From Ottowia sp. (lineage in GTDB: Bacteria; Pseudomonadota; Gammaproteobacteria; Burkholderiales; Burkholderiaceae_C), in assembly GCF_016703145.1 (NCBI RefSeq), contig NZ_JADJCO010000005.1:744001-808000 (forward strand): a stretch of DNA of 64,000 bases. The letters are read 5' to 3'. Below are positions 26,659 to 35,192 of the stretch, in pieces (the first letter of the stretch is position 1; each line of letters opens with the position of its first letter). Both the position numbers and the translations under genes were made by a program. Under the pieces are notes generated by a model. That model was given only the letters and a program-made list of their open reading frames with translations, was not told where the DNA came from and ran no database searches.

Positions 26659-28047
26659 ATGGAAACTATCAATTCAATAGCTTCTACCGCAGAAGGCACG
26701 CGGGCTGAAGGCACTTTTGGCACTGAAACCGGTGCCCCGGGCGACACCCGCACCGCCCTGCGCTTCATCACCTGCGGCAGCGTGGACGATGGCAAGAGCA
26801 CGCTGATCGGCCGCCTGCTGGTGGACAGCCAGGCCGTGCTGCGCGACCACCTGGCCGGCGTCACGCGCGGTGGCGAGGCCGACCTGGCCCTGCTCACCGA
26901 CGGCCTGCAGGCCGAGCGCGAGCAGGGCATCACCATCGACGTGGCCTACCGCTACTTCAGCACCGAGACGCGCAAGTTCATCATCGGCGACGCGCCGGGC
27001 CACGAGCAGTACACGCGCAACATGGTCACCGCCGCCTCGCAAGCCGACGTGGCCGTGGTGCTGGTCGACGCCACCAAGCTCGACTGGCGCGATGCGCGGC
27101 TCAAGCTGCTGCCGCAGACGCGCCGCCACAGCCTGCTGGCGCACCTGCTGCGCGTGCCCTCGCTGGTGTTCGCCGTCAACAAGCTCGACGCGGTGGACGA
27201 CCCGCGGCTCGCCTTCGCCCACATCCGCCAGCAGCTCGCCGCCTTCGCGCACGCCGCCGGCATCGTGGTGGAGGCGACGATTCCCGTGTCCGCCCTCAAG
27301 GGCTGGAACGTGGTGGATGCGCAGCCCGACTGGGCCGGCTACAGCGGCCCGAGCCTGCTGCAATTGCTGGAGACCCTGCCCGCCACGCCGCCGGAGCGCG
27401 CGCTGCCGCTGGCCTTCCCGGTGCAGTGGGTCGAGAAGTTTTCATCGTCATCCGACACCAGCCAGGGCCGCCGCGTGTTCTGGGGCCGCGTGGCCGCCGG
27501 TGAGGTGGCGCCCGGCACTCCGGTGCAGGTGCTGCCCGGCGGCCAGCAGGCCGTGGTGGCCCAGGTGCTGGACCACGCGCGGGTGCCGCGCGGCATCGCC
27601 GCCGGCCACAGCGCCGGCATCGTGCTGGACCGCGAGGTGGACATCTCGCGCGGCGACTGGATCGTGGCCGCGCCCGCGCCGTCCGCGGCGGCCGAGGACG
27701 ACTTCGACACCCCCGCCGCCACGCCTGCCTGGCCCACCACGCGCGAGCTGTCGGCCACCATCGCCTGGATGGACGACGAACCCCTCGTCGCCGGCCGCGT
27801 GTACTGGGCGCTGCACGGCCACCGCTGGATCAAGGCCAAGGTGCGCCGCGTGGTCGAGCGCCTGGACATCCACACCCTGGCGAGCGAGGAAGCCACGCAG
27901 CTGGAGCCCAACGCCATCGGCCACGTCGAGCTGCTGCTGCAGGAGGCCATCCCGGCCGCCCCGTTCACACGCAGCCGCGTGCTGGGATCGCTGATCCTGG
28001 TGGACACCGCCAGCCACAAGACCTCGGGAGCGGCGCTGGTGCGTTGA
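26659..28047 (+). CDS. cysN: Sulfate adenylyltransferase subunit 1 (GTPase)
   Basis: 462-aa GTPase subunit of ATP sulfurylase. The G motifs are G1 GSVDDGKST (40-48), G3 DAPGHEQ and G4 NKLD. Domains 2 and 3 are elongation-factor-like beta barrels. There is no fused CysC APS kinase domain, consistent with an APS-reducing pathway. ATG 26659 is 2 bp after cysD. The first ~20 residues (METINSIASTAEGTRAEG) are encoded by a 55-bp repeat; the conserved part begins at TALRFITCGSVDDG. Confidence 0.96.
   Translation: METINSIASTAEGTRAEGTFGTETGAPGDTRTALRFITCGSVDDGKSTLIGRLLVDSQAVLRDHLAGVTRGGEADLALLTDGLQAEREQGITIDVAYRYFSTETRKFIIGDAPGHEQYTRNMVTAASQADVAVVLVDATKLDWRDARLKLLPQTRRHSLLAHLLRVPSLVFAVNKLDAVDDPRLAFAHIRQQLAAFAHAAGIVVEATIPVSALKGWNVVDAQPDWAGYSGPSLLQLLETLPATPPERALPLAFPVQWVEKFSSSSDTSQGRRVFWGRVAAGEVAPGTPVQVLPGGQQAVVAQVLDHARVPRGIAAGHSAGIVLDREVDISRGDWIVAAPAPSAAAEDDFDTPAATPAWPTTRELSATIAWMDDEPLVAGRVYWALHGHRWIKAKVRRVVERLDIHTLASEEATQLEPNAIGHVELLLQEAIPAAPFTRSRVLGSLILVDTASHKTSGAALVR
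26665..26720 (+). repeat. 55-bp repeat forming the 5' end of cysN
   Basis: ACTATCAATTCAATAGCTTC, a GC-rich core ending GCACGCGGGCTG, and AAGGCACTTTTGG occur in the family order. Confidence 0.6.
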
Positions 28048-28111
28048 CGCGCATCAAGTCCGCCCCGATCCCCGCACGCCGAGCAAGGCGATGGCCGCGG
28101 GGGCGGCGCGC

Positions 28112-28132
28112 AAGCCCTAAAATTACGGGCTT
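28112..28132. promoter_or_regulatory. Hairpin / -10-like element before fdxA
   Basis: AAGCCC (28112-28117) pairs with GGGCTT (28127-28132); the loop holds TAAAAT, which resembles a -10 hexamer of betaproteobacterial promoters. It could be a weak terminator for the cys operon or part of the fdxA promoter. Confidence 0.35.
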
Positions 28133-28194
28133 TCCCTGAGAGCGGGCCGCCCTGGCGCCACGCCGCACCCTCACCCGAATCCGCACCCCACAAC

Positions 28195-28524
28195 ATGACC
28201 CACGTCGTCACCGAAGCCTGCATCCGCTGCAAATACACCGATTGCGTGGACGTTTGCCCCGTCGACTGCTTCAAGGAAGGCCCCAACTTCCTCACCATCG
28301 ACCCCGATGAATGCATCGACTGCGCCGTCTGCATCCCCGAGTGCCCCGTCAACGCCATCTACGCCGAGGAAGACGTGCCCAGGGACCAGCAGCACATGAC
28401 GGAAATCAACGCCGAGCTGGCCCGCTCGCCCAACTACAAGACCATCACCAAGCGCAAGGACCCACTGCCCGACGCCGACGAGTGGAAGGACCGCACCGAC
28501 AAGCTGGCGGAACTCAAGCGTTGA
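28195..28524 (+). CDS. fdxA: Seven-iron ferredoxin FdxA
   Basis: 109-aa ferredoxin with one [3Fe-4S] and one [4Fe-4S] cluster. The cysteine pattern is ACIRCKYTDCVDVCPVDC near the N-terminus and ECIDCAVCIPECP around residues 38-50. The C-terminal extension with EWKDRTDKL is typical of the FdxA/FdI type. Its stop overlaps the TTG start of the flavoprotein downstream, so the two are probably redox partners. Confidence 0.96.
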   Translation: MTHVVTEACIRCKYTDCVDVCPVDCFKEGPNFLTIDPDECIDCAVCIPECPVNAIYAEEDVPRDQQHMTEINAELARSPNYKTITKRKDPLPDADEWKDRTDKLAELKR

Positions 28525-29588
28525 CGGCCACCCCGCCCATCGAAGCCGACGCCGCCATCATCGGCGCCGGGCCGGTGGGCCTGTTCCAGGTGTTCGAGCT
28601 GGGCCTGCTCGAAGTCCGGGCGCACGTCATCGACGCCCTGCCCCACGTCGGCGGCCAGCCGGCCGAGCTGTACCCGGGCAAGCCCATCTACGATATCCCC
28701 GCCATCCCCGTGTGCAGCGGGCAGGAGCTGGTCGATGCGCTGATGAAGCAGATCGCCCCCTTCGCGCCCACCTTCCACCTGGGACACGAGGTCAGCGTGG
28801 TGCAGCGCCAGGACGATGGGCGCTTTCTCGTCGAAACCGCGCGCGGCCTGCGCCTGCTGGCCAAGGCGGTGTTCATCGCCGCCGGCGTGGGCGCCTTCCA
28901 GCCCCGGCCGCTGAAGGTGCCGGGCATCGAGGCGTTCGAGGACACGCAGCTTTTCTACCGCGTGCACGACCCGGCGCGGCTGGTCGGCCGGCACCTGCTG
29001 GTCGCCGGCGGCGGCGATTCGGCGCTGGACTGGGCCATCCACTTCGCCACCCACCCCGAGCACCGCGCCGCCAGCGTGGTACTGCTGCACCGACGCGACG
29101 GCTTCCAGGCAGCGCCGGCGGTGGTGGCGCGCATGCGCGCGCTGTGCGAGGCGCAGCAGATGCAGTTCATGGTGGGCCAGGTCACCGGCTTCGAGGAAGC
29201 AGCCGGCCGCATGACGGCGGCCCTGGTCACCGGCCCCGACGGCGTCACGCGCCGCGTCGCGTTGGATGCCCTGCTCGCCTTCTTCGGCATGAGCCCCAAG
29301 CTCGGCCCCATCGCCCACTGGCAGCTCGCCATCGAGCGCAAGCAGCTCGTGGTGGACACCGAGCGCTTTGCCACCAGCGAGCCGGGCATCTTCGCCGTGG
29401 GCGACATCAACACCTACCCCGGCAAGAAGAAGCTCATCCTGTGCGGCTTTCACGAAGCCACGCTGGCCGCCTACGGCGCCCTGCCGCACATCTTTCCGGG
29501 CAAGGACGTGTTCTTCCAGTACACCACCAGCAGCACGCAACTGCACAAGGTGTTGGGCGTGGCGCCGCCACCGCCGGACGAGCACTGA
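28521..29588 (+). CDS. Ferredoxin/flavodoxin-NADP reductase, thioredoxin-reductase-like
   Basis: 355-aa FAD/NAD(P) flavoprotein of the thioredoxin-reductase-like FNR class (TrxR-type without the CxxC disulfide). It has the FAD loop IIGAGPVGLF, the HVGGQPAELYPGKPIYDIP signature of this class, the NADPH loop VAGGGDSALDW and the FAD-binding end GIFAVGDINTYPGKKKLI. It likely transfers electrons between NADPH and FdxA. The start is TTG 28521, overlapping the fdxA stop (TTGA); no ATG fits the N-terminus of the family. Confidence 0.92.
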   Translation: MTATPPIEADAAIIGAGPVGLFQVFELGLLEVRAHVIDALPHVGGQPAELYPGKPIYDIPAIPVCSGQELVDALMKQIAPFAPTFHLGHEVSVVQRQDDGRFLVETARGLRLLAKAVFIAAGVGAFQPRPLKVPGIEAFEDTQLFYRVHDPARLVGRHLLVAGGGDSALDWAIHFATHPEHRAASVVLLHRRDGFQAAPAVVARMRALCEAQQMQFMVGQVTGFEEAAGRMTAALVTGPDGVTRRVALDALLAFFGMSPKLGPIAHWQLAIERKQLVVDTERFATSEPGIFAVGDINTYPGKKKLILCGFHEATLAAYGALPHIFPGKDVFFQYTTSSTQLHKVLGVAPPPPDEH

Positions 29589-29598
29589 TCCGCACCAG

Positions 29599-29665
29599 AA
29601 AATCAAGCCAAATTGGCCTGTATCCCGTGTGGATACTGCGCAGGCAGCTATCTATTCAGGAGCTA
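29599..29665 (-). repeat. 55-bp repeat, well-preserved intergenic copy
   Basis: On the minus strand: ATAGATAGCTGCCTGCGCAG, a CCACA spacer, then ACAGGCCAATTTGGCTTGAT. It lies in the 129-bp gap between the FNR gene and the converging GntR gene; nothing else is seen there. Confidence 0.7.
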
Positions 29666-29717
29666 ATCGGCACCTGTCGCCGATCGATCGGCCAGAAGGC
29701 TGCCGCGGCGGCTGGCC

Positions 29718-30416
29718 TTAGGTGGTCACGTATTCGGGATAGCGCGCGCAGATCTCGTCGAGCGCACTCAGCGTGCCCGACAGGTGCGCGCGCAGCGTCG
29801 CCTGCGCGCCTTCCGAGTCCTGGCGCGCGATGGCCTCCACGATGGCCTGGTGGCCGCGCAGGACGGCTTCGGCCTTGCCGGCCGTGGGCAGATGCAACCG
29901 GCGCAGGCGGTCGACGTGGCCCGACATGCGCCACACCAGGTTCCACAGGCCCAGCACACCGGCCGCCTCGTACATGAGGCGGTGGAATTCCTGGTCGGCC
30001 GCCACGAAGTCGCGGTAGTTCTGCGCTTCGGCCAGCGTGGTTTGCAGCACGATCTGCGCCTGCAGCCGGGCAATCAGCCCTTCGGGCACCTGCCGCGCCA
30101 GCCCCCGCACGATTTCCAGTTCGATCGAACGGCGCAGGAAATGCGCCTCGCGCGCCGCCGGCACGTCGATGCGGCTCACGACGGTGGCGTGCTGGGGAAA
30201 GATGTCCACCAGCCCCTCCTCGCCCAGCCGCATGAGCGCGTCCCGGATGGGCGTCTGGCTGATGCCGAACTGCTCGGCCAGCACATGGCGCGCGAGCACC
30301 GTACCGGGCGCCAGTTCCAGCGACACGATGGCATCGCGCAGCCTGTCGAAGACTTGGGGAGCGGCATGCCGCAGACGATCGAGGCGGATTTTTTCGAGCA
30401 CACGGCATTTTCCCAT
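29718..30416 (-). CDS. GntR-family regulator with FCD domain
   Basis: 232-aa FadR-type GntR regulator. The winged HTH (about residues 20-85) includes LAPGTVLARHVLAEQFGISQ and TPIRDALMRLGEEGL; the all-helical FCD ligand domain follows, with metal-ligand-type His/Asp residues (DQEFHRLMYEAAG, HQAIVEAI). It is divergent from the sugar-acid dehydratase gene with a 35-bp gap containing a palindrome, and so most likely represses the catabolic cluster in the absence of a sugar-acid inducer. Confidence 0.9.
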   Translation of the reverse strand: MGKCRVLEKIRLDRLRHAAPQVFDRLRDAIVSLELAPGTVLARHVLAEQFGISQTPIRDALMRLGEEGLVDIFPQHATVVSRIDVPAAREAHFLRRSIELEIVRGLARQVPEGLIARLQAQIVLQTTLAEAQNYRDFVAADQEFHRLMYEAAGVLGLWNLVWRMSGHVDRLRRLHLPTAGKAEAVLRGHQAIVEAIARQDSEGAQATLRAHLSGTLSALDEICARYPEYVTT

Positions 30417-30421
30417 TGACG

Positions 30422-30437
30422 CACTAATGTATTAGTG
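30422..30437. promoter_or_regulatory. Probable GntR operator
   Basis: CACTAAT-GT-ATTAGTG is an almost perfect 16-bp dyad between the divergent GntR regulator and the dehydratase. It is followed by TTTTAATATTTTAC immediately before the dehydratase ATG, with a TAATAT -10-like element. Confidence 0.65.
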
Positions 30438-30451
30438 TTTTAATATTTTAC

Positions 30452-32182
30452 ATGATACGACGAACTCCCGACTCCCTGCGCAGCGCACGCTGGTTTGCCC
30501 CTGACGACTTCCGCTCCTTCGGCCACCGCTCGCGCGTGCTGCAGATGGGCTATGGCCATGACGACTGGATGGGCAAGCCCGTGATCGCCATCGTCAACAC
30601 CTGGAGCGATGCCAACCAGTGCCACGCGCACTTCAAGCACCGGGTCGAAGACGTCAAACGCGGCATCCTGCAGGCCGGCGGCTTCCCACTGGAGCTGCCA
30701 GCCATCTCCTTGAGCGAGAGCATGGTCAAGCCGACCACCATGCTCTACCGCAACTTCCTGGCGATGGAGACGGAGGAGCTGCTGCGCAGCCACCCGGTGG
30801 ACGGCGCGGTGCTGATGGGCGGCTGCGACAAGACCACACCCGGCCTGACCATGGGCGCGCTATCCATGGGCCTGCCCTTCATCTACCTGCCCGCCGGCCC
30901 CATGCTGCGCGGCAACTGGCGTGGCCAGGTCCTGGGCTCGGGCTCGGACGCCTTCAAGTACTGGGACGAACGGCGCGCCGGGCGCCTGAGCGACCAGGCC
31001 TGGAGCGAGATGGAAGCCGGCATCGCCCGCAGCCACGGCACCTGCATGACCATGGGCACGGCCGCCACCATGATGGGCATCGCCGAGGCCGTGGGCCTGG
31101 CGCTGCCAGGCGCGTCGTCGATTCCCGCCGCCGACGCCAACCACATCCGCATGAGCGCCGAGTGCGGTCGCCGCATCGTCGAGATGGTGTGGGAAGACCT
31201 CACGCCCGCACGCATGCTCACGCGCGCCAACTTCGAGAACGGCATCGCCTGCGCCATGGCGATGGGCTGCTCGACCAACGCCATCATCCATCTGATCGCC
31301 ATGTCGCGCCGCGCCGGGCATCCGGTGAGCCTGGAGGATTTCGACGCCTTCAGCCGCCGCGTGCCGGTGATCGCCAACATCCGGCCGAGCGGCGACGCCT
31401 ACCTGATGGAGGATTTCTTCTACGCTGGCGGCCTGCGCGCCCTGCTGGAGCGTATCCGTGGCCACCTGAAGACCGAGGCGCTGACCGTCAACGGCAAGAC
31501 GATTGGCGAGAACATCGCGGACGCCGAGGTCTACCACGACGACGTGATCCGTCCGCTGGACAACCCCATCTACGCCGAAGGCGCCCTCGCCGTGCTCCGG
31601 GGCAACCTGGCGCCCGACGGCGTGGTCATCAAGCCCAGCGCCTGCGCGCCGCATCTGCTGCGGCACACCGGCCGCGCGCTGGTATACGACGACTACCCTA
31701 GCCTGAAGAAGGCGGTGGACGATCCCGACCTGGATGTGACGGGCGACGACATCCTGGTGCTGCGCAACGCCGGCCCCAAGGGCGCCGGCATGCCCGAGTG
31801 GGGCATGCTGCCGATCCCCACCAAGCTGCTCAAGCTGGGCGTCAAGGACATGCTGCGCCTGTCGGACGCGCGCATGAGCGGCACCAGCTACGGCGGCTGC
31901 CTGCTGCATTGCTCGCCTGAAGCGGCCATCGGCGGCCCGCTGGCGCTGGTCAAAACCGGCGACCGCATCACCGTGGATGTGCCCGCGCGCACGATCCATC
32001 TGGAAGTGAGCGACGAGGAACTCGCCGCCCGTCGCCAGGCCTGGACGCCGCCGCCCGCGCGCTACGAGCGCGGCTACGGCTGGATGTTCGGCCGCCACAT
32101 CAAGCAGGCCGACGAGGGCTGCGACTTCGACTTTCTTGAAACCACCTTCGGCCCGCCCGTGCCCGAGCCCGACATTTTTTGA
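30452..32182 (+). CDS. IlvD/Edd-family sugar-acid dehydratase (arabonate/xylonate dehydratase-like)
   Basis: 576-aa dehydratase of the IlvD/Edd family. Cluster cysteines appear in GGCDKTTPG and SHGTCMTMGTA; RISDARMSGT-like LSDARMSGTSYG and HCSPEAAIGGPLA are family signatures. The protein is closer in length and sequence to L-arabonate/D-xylonate dehydratases than to dihydroxy-acid dehydratase, and the neighbours (lactonase, RraA-like lyase, semialdehyde dehydrogenase) support sugar-acid catabolism, giving a 2-keto-3-deoxy acid. The start at ATG 30452 has no Shine-Dalgarno and lies 14 bp from the operator, so the mRNA may be nearly leaderless. The exact sugar acid is not determined. Confidence 0.88.
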   Translation: MIRRTPDSLRSARWFAPDDFRSFGHRSRVLQMGYGHDDWMGKPVIAIVNTWSDANQCHAHFKHRVEDVKRGILQAGGFPLELPAISLSESMVKPTTMLYRNFLAMETEELLRSHPVDGAVLMGGCDKTTPGLTMGALSMGLPFIYLPAGPMLRGNWRGQVLGSGSDAFKYWDERRAGRLSDQAWSEMEAGIARSHGTCMTMGTAATMMGIAEAVGLALPGASSIPAADANHIRMSAECGRRIVEMVWEDLTPARMLTRANFENGIACAMAMGCSTNAIIHLIAMSRRAGHPVSLEDFDAFSRRVPVIANIRPSGDAYLMEDFFYAGGLRALLERIRGHLKTEALTVNGKTIGENIADAEVYHDDVIRPLDNPIYAEGALAVLRGNLAPDGVVIKPSACAPHLLRHTGRALVYDDYPSLKKAVDDPDLDVTGDDILVLRNAGPKGAGMPEWGMLPIPTKLLKLGVKDMLRLSDARMSGTSYGGCLLHCSPEAAIGGPLALVKTGDRITVDVPARTIHLEVSDEELAARRQAWTPPPARYERGYGWMFGRHIKQADEGCDFDFLETTFGPPVPEPDIF

Positions 32183-32193
32183 CAGGAGACCCC

Positions 32194-32904
32194 ATGAACC
32201 CGACCACCCGCGACCAGCTGATGAAGGTCAGCACCGCCACGCTCGCCACCGCGCTGTTCAAGCGCGGCCTGCGCGGCCAAATGATTCAGGACGTGCGCCC
32301 GCTCAACCCCGGCCTGCCCAACATGGTGGGCGAGGCCTTCACGCTGCGCTACATGCCGGCGCGCGAGGACCGCAACGGCATCGCCGTGTTCCAGAACCGC
32401 GACCACCCGCAGCGCGTGGCGGTGGAGCGGTGCCCGCCCGGCGCCGTGATGGTGATCGACAGCCGCAAGGACGCGCGCGCCGCCTCGGCCGGCGGCATCC
32501 TGGTGGCGCGGCTGATGCAGCGCGGCGCGGCCGGCGTGGTGACGGACGGAGGCTTTCGCGACAGCCCCGACATCGCCAAATACGCCATGCCCGCGTACCA
32601 CAGCCGCCCCAGCGCGCCCACCAACCTGACGCTGCACGAGGCCATCGAGATCAACGGCCCCATCGGCTGCGGCGACGCGCCCGTGTTCCCGGGCGACGTG
32701 GTCGTCGGCGATGCCGAGGGCGTGATCGTGATCCCCGCGCACCTGGCCGACGAGATCGCGGCCGAGGCCACCGAGATGACCGTGTTCGAAGACTTCGTGC
32801 AGGAAAAGGTGATGGAAGGCCGCTCCGTCCTGGGCCTGTACCCGCCCACCGACGAACAAAGCCGCACCGATTTCGCCGCCTGGCGCCAGGCCCGCGGACG
32901 CTGA
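32194..32904 (+). CDS. RraA-like family protein (probable 2-keto acid aldolase/lyase)
   Basis: 236-aa member of the RraA/HMG-aldolase fold. GGILVARLMQRGAAGVVTDGGFRDS is the signature around the active site (Gly-rich loop, Arg and Asp), and GDVVVGDAEGVIVIP is the second conserved block. In catabolic clusters such proteins act as class II aldolases or decarboxylases on keto acids rather than as RNase E regulators. AGGAG precedes ATG 32194; the gene follows the dehydratase by 11 bp. A plausible role is cleavage of the 2-keto-3-deoxy product, but this is inference. Confidence 0.85.
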   Translation: MNPTTRDQLMKVSTATLATALFKRGLRGQMIQDVRPLNPGLPNMVGEAFTLRYMPAREDRNGIAVFQNRDHPQRVAVERCPPGAVMVIDSRKDARAASAGGILVARLMQRGAAGVVTDGGFRDSPDIAKYAMPAYHSRPSAPTNLTLHEAIEINGPIGCGDAPVFPGDVVVGDAEGVIVIPAHLADEIAAEATEMTVFEDFVQEKVMEGRSVLGLYPPTDEQSRTDFAAWRQARGR

Positions 32905-32956
32905 CCCGCCTCGATTCACCCACCCAAGACCCCAGCAACCATCTTGAATGACTAAC

Positions 32957-33906
32957 TCAAGCTATCCCTGCGATCTCGTTGCGCCAAGGCGACTTGGTGC
33001 GAGCGATGGCGTTCAGGATGATCAGCAGTTTGTGCATGCAGGCCACGAGGGCGACCTTCTTGGGTTTGCCCGCCACCAGCAGCTTTGCGTAGAAGGCTTT
33101 GAGCACTGGATTGAAGCGTGTACCGACGAGCGCGGCCACGTAGAGCACGCGACGCACGTCGGAGCGCCCGCCGAAGATATGACGCTGCCCGCGCAAGGTG
33201 CCCGAGTCGCGGTTCATCGGGGCCAGCCCACCAGCGAGGTGATCTGCCTGCGGTTGAGGTGACCGAGTTCAGGCAGCTGCGCCAGGAGCGTGCTGGCTGT
33301 CGTGGGGCCAACGCCTTTGACGGAGGTCAGCAGTTTGGCCAGGTCAGCGTGGTGAGCCCGCACGTGTTCGCGCAGCTGCCCGTCCACGTCGTGGAGCTGG
33401 GCGGCGATCGCATCCATGATCGCCAGGATGCTGGCCTTGGCCTTCGGATGGGCCAGCGCCAGGCGCTGGCGCTCGGCCACCAGCATGGCGACCAACTGAC
33501 GTCGGCGCGTCACCAGCGCGGTGAGTTCGCGCTGCTGCGCATCGAGCAGCGCACGCGGCTCATGACCCTGCGCGTCCAGCAAGGCGGCGAAGCCGCGCAA
33601 CACCTGCGCGTCGATGCGATCGGTCTTGGCCAGCTTGCCCGTGCAGCGGGCGAAGTCGCGTGCCTGGCGCGGGTTGATGACCGAAACGCGCAGGCCCGCC
33701 GCAGCCAGCGCAAGCGCCAGCAGTCGCTCATGGCCGCCCGTGGCCTCCAGCAGGATCAGGCGCGGTGCCAGCGGTACCAGCACCTGGCACAACTCGGCGT
33801 GGCCCGCCTCGTCGTTGCCCAGACTCAAGGTTTGCGCCTCGCCGCTGGCAGCCACCTCGAAGCTGGCCTTGGCGACATCGATACCCACGTAGACAGGTGC
33901 ACTCAT
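32957..33906 (-). pseudogene. IS110-family transposase with a frameshift
   Basis: The first 230 codons (from ATG 33906) encode the RuvC-like DEDD domain: GIDVAKASFEVA, LLEATGGHE, KTDRIDAQVL, and GVGPTTASTLLAQLPELG. The frame ends at TGA 33214-33216. The C-terminal part (MNRDSGTLRGQRHIFGGRSD, then VRRVLYVAALVG, carrying the catalytic Ser region) continues in another frame from 33217. GGCTGGCCCC at about 33219-33228 (complement) lacks one C compared with the GGCCTGGCCCCG expected for VGLAPMNRD. IS110 transposases are normally one frame, and no slippery site is visible, so the element is probably inactive or the base is a sequencing error. Confidence 0.85.
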
Positions 33907-34080
33907 AGCAGTTCTCCGGCTCCCAGCCTTATGAATACGAAATGTGTTCGATCAACCATTCGGGATGCAGCAGAACAAAAGACCACCACCGCGCGCCCTG
34001 TGCTGTGGTTCGAGCTCGGGCTCGCAGGAGACCCAGGCTGCGCAATGGCGAGTCAACCCGTTCACTGATCGACGTGCTTG
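33907..34080 (-). other. Non-coding IS110 end, possible bridge-RNA region
   Basis: About 170 bp upstream of the transposase ATG lack an ORF but contain inverted segments such as GAGCCCGAGCTC and ACCAC...GTGGT. In the IS110 group this end is known to encode the bridge RNA that guides recombination. The RNA itself and its loops cannot be confirmed by eye. Confidence 0.3.
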
Positions 34081-34134
34081 CCTGCACTTCGACCACTGAA
34101 GTTTGAATTATTTGAAAGATATAAGGAGACCACC

Positions 34135-35112
34135 ATGCCACTGACCCGCCGCGCCGCCACCCTGCTGGCCGCCCTGCTGCCGCTGATCGGCAGCGCCCAG
34201 GCCCAGGAATGGCCCACCGCCAAGCCCATCACCTACGTGGTGCCCTTCACTGCCGGCGGCTCCACCGACATCGTGGGCCGCACCATCGCCCATAAGCTGC
34301 AGGAGAGCCTCAAGCAATCCGTGGTGGTGGAGAACAAGCCCGGCCAGGCCGGCGGTATCGGCGCCGCCTACGTGGCCAAGGCCACGCCCGACGGCTACAC
34401 GCTGTTCGGCGGCACCATCAGCACACACGCCATCAATGCCAGCCTCTACAAGAAGCTGACCTACGACCCGATGAAGGACTTCGAGCCCATCACCCTGGTG
34501 GCGCGCCTGCCCAACGTGCTCATCGTCAACGCCCAGCTTGGCGTGAACTCGGTGCAGGAACTCATCGCGCTCATCAAGAAGGACCCCGACAAGCGCACCT
34601 TCGCCTCCTCCGGCGCCGGCACCTCCACGCACCTGGCGGGCGAGATGCTGTCCGACCTGATCGGCGTGAAGCTGACGCACGTGCCCTACAAGGGTACGCC
34701 CCCGGCCATGACCGACGTGGCCGCCGGCCTGGTGCCCTTCATGTTCGACCAGCTCACCGCCGCGCTGCCGCTGGTGAAGTCTGGCCGGCTCAAGCTGCTG
34801 GCCGTCACCACGGGCCAGCGCATCGCGCTCGCGCCCGAACTGCCGACGATGATCGAGTCGGGCATTCCGGGCTTCGAGATGTCGTCCTGGCAAGCCATCT
34901 ACGCCCCCAAGGGCACGCCCAAGCCCATCGTGCAGCGGCTGAACGCCGAGATCGTGAAGGCGCTCCAGCAGCCCGACGTGAAGGCCAAGCTCACCGACCA
35001 GCTCGGCATGGAGATCGTGGGCAGCACGCCCGAGGAACTGCGCGAGCACATGGCCCGCGAGATCCCGCGCTGGGCCGCGCTGGTGAAGAAATCCGGCGCC
35101 TCGGCGGACTAG
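34135..35112 (+). CDS. Bug/TctC-family periplasmic solute-binding protein
   Basis: 325-aa tripartite tricarboxylate receptor. A signal peptide with cleavage after AQA (LLPLIGSAQAQEWP), then PITYVVPFTAGGSTDIVGR, the family signature, and VPYKGTPPAMTD and PELPTMIESGIPGFE confirm the family. Bug proteins bind carboxylates in the periplasm and are very numerous in Burkholderiales, usually, as here, without TctA/TctB membrane subunits nearby. AAGGAG precedes ATG 34135. The context suggests the ligand is a sugar acid or its breakdown product. Confidence 0.92.
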   Translation: MPLTRRAATLLAALLPLIGSAQAQEWPTAKPITYVVPFTAGGSTDIVGRTIAHKLQESLKQSVVVENKPGQAGGIGAAYVAKATPDGYTLFGGTISTHAINASLYKKLTYDPMKDFEPITLVARLPNVLIVNAQLGVNSVQELIALIKKDPDKRTFASSGAGTSTHLAGEMLSDLIGVKLTHVPYKGTPPAMTDVAAGLVPFMFDQLTAALPLVKSGRLKLLAVTTGQRIALAPELPTMIESGIPGFEMSSWQAIYAPKGTPKPIVQRLNAEIVKALQQPDVKAKLTDQLGMEIVGSTPEELREHMAREIPRWAALVKKSGASAD

Positions 35113-35192
35113 CGCGCTCCCGCGCCCTCCGCCCCCCAACGGCGCCGTGCGCGGCGCCCTTCTTCGCAACGACCCGAACCCGAGACCCGCCC

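Larger units (their letters stand above)
32945..34080 (-). mobile_element. IS110-family insertion sequence (ends approximate)
   Basis: A transposase gene of IS110 type with non-coding flanks separates the RraA-like gene from the Bug receptor gene, which would otherwise be adjacent in the operon. IS110 elements lack clear inverted repeats and target duplications, so the borders are estimates from where operon-like sequence stops (after 32940) and resumes (about 34080). It may block transcription of the downstream genes. Confidence 0.7.

Noticed and set aside
30452..32182. Dihydroxy-acid dehydratase IlvD of branched-chain amino acid synthesis
   Set aside because: Length, the N-terminal sequence and the GntR/lactonase/ALDH neighbourhood point to a sugar-acid dehydratase.
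32194..32904. RNase E activity regulator RraA in its E. coli sense
   Set aside because: The gene is cotranscribed with a sugar-acid dehydratase, is longer than RraA, and catabolic RraA-like aldolases fit the context better.
33214..33228. Programmed frameshifting in the IS110 transposase
   Set aside because: No slippery heptamer (A/G-rich run) is present, and IS110-family transposases are single-frame; one missing base is simpler.
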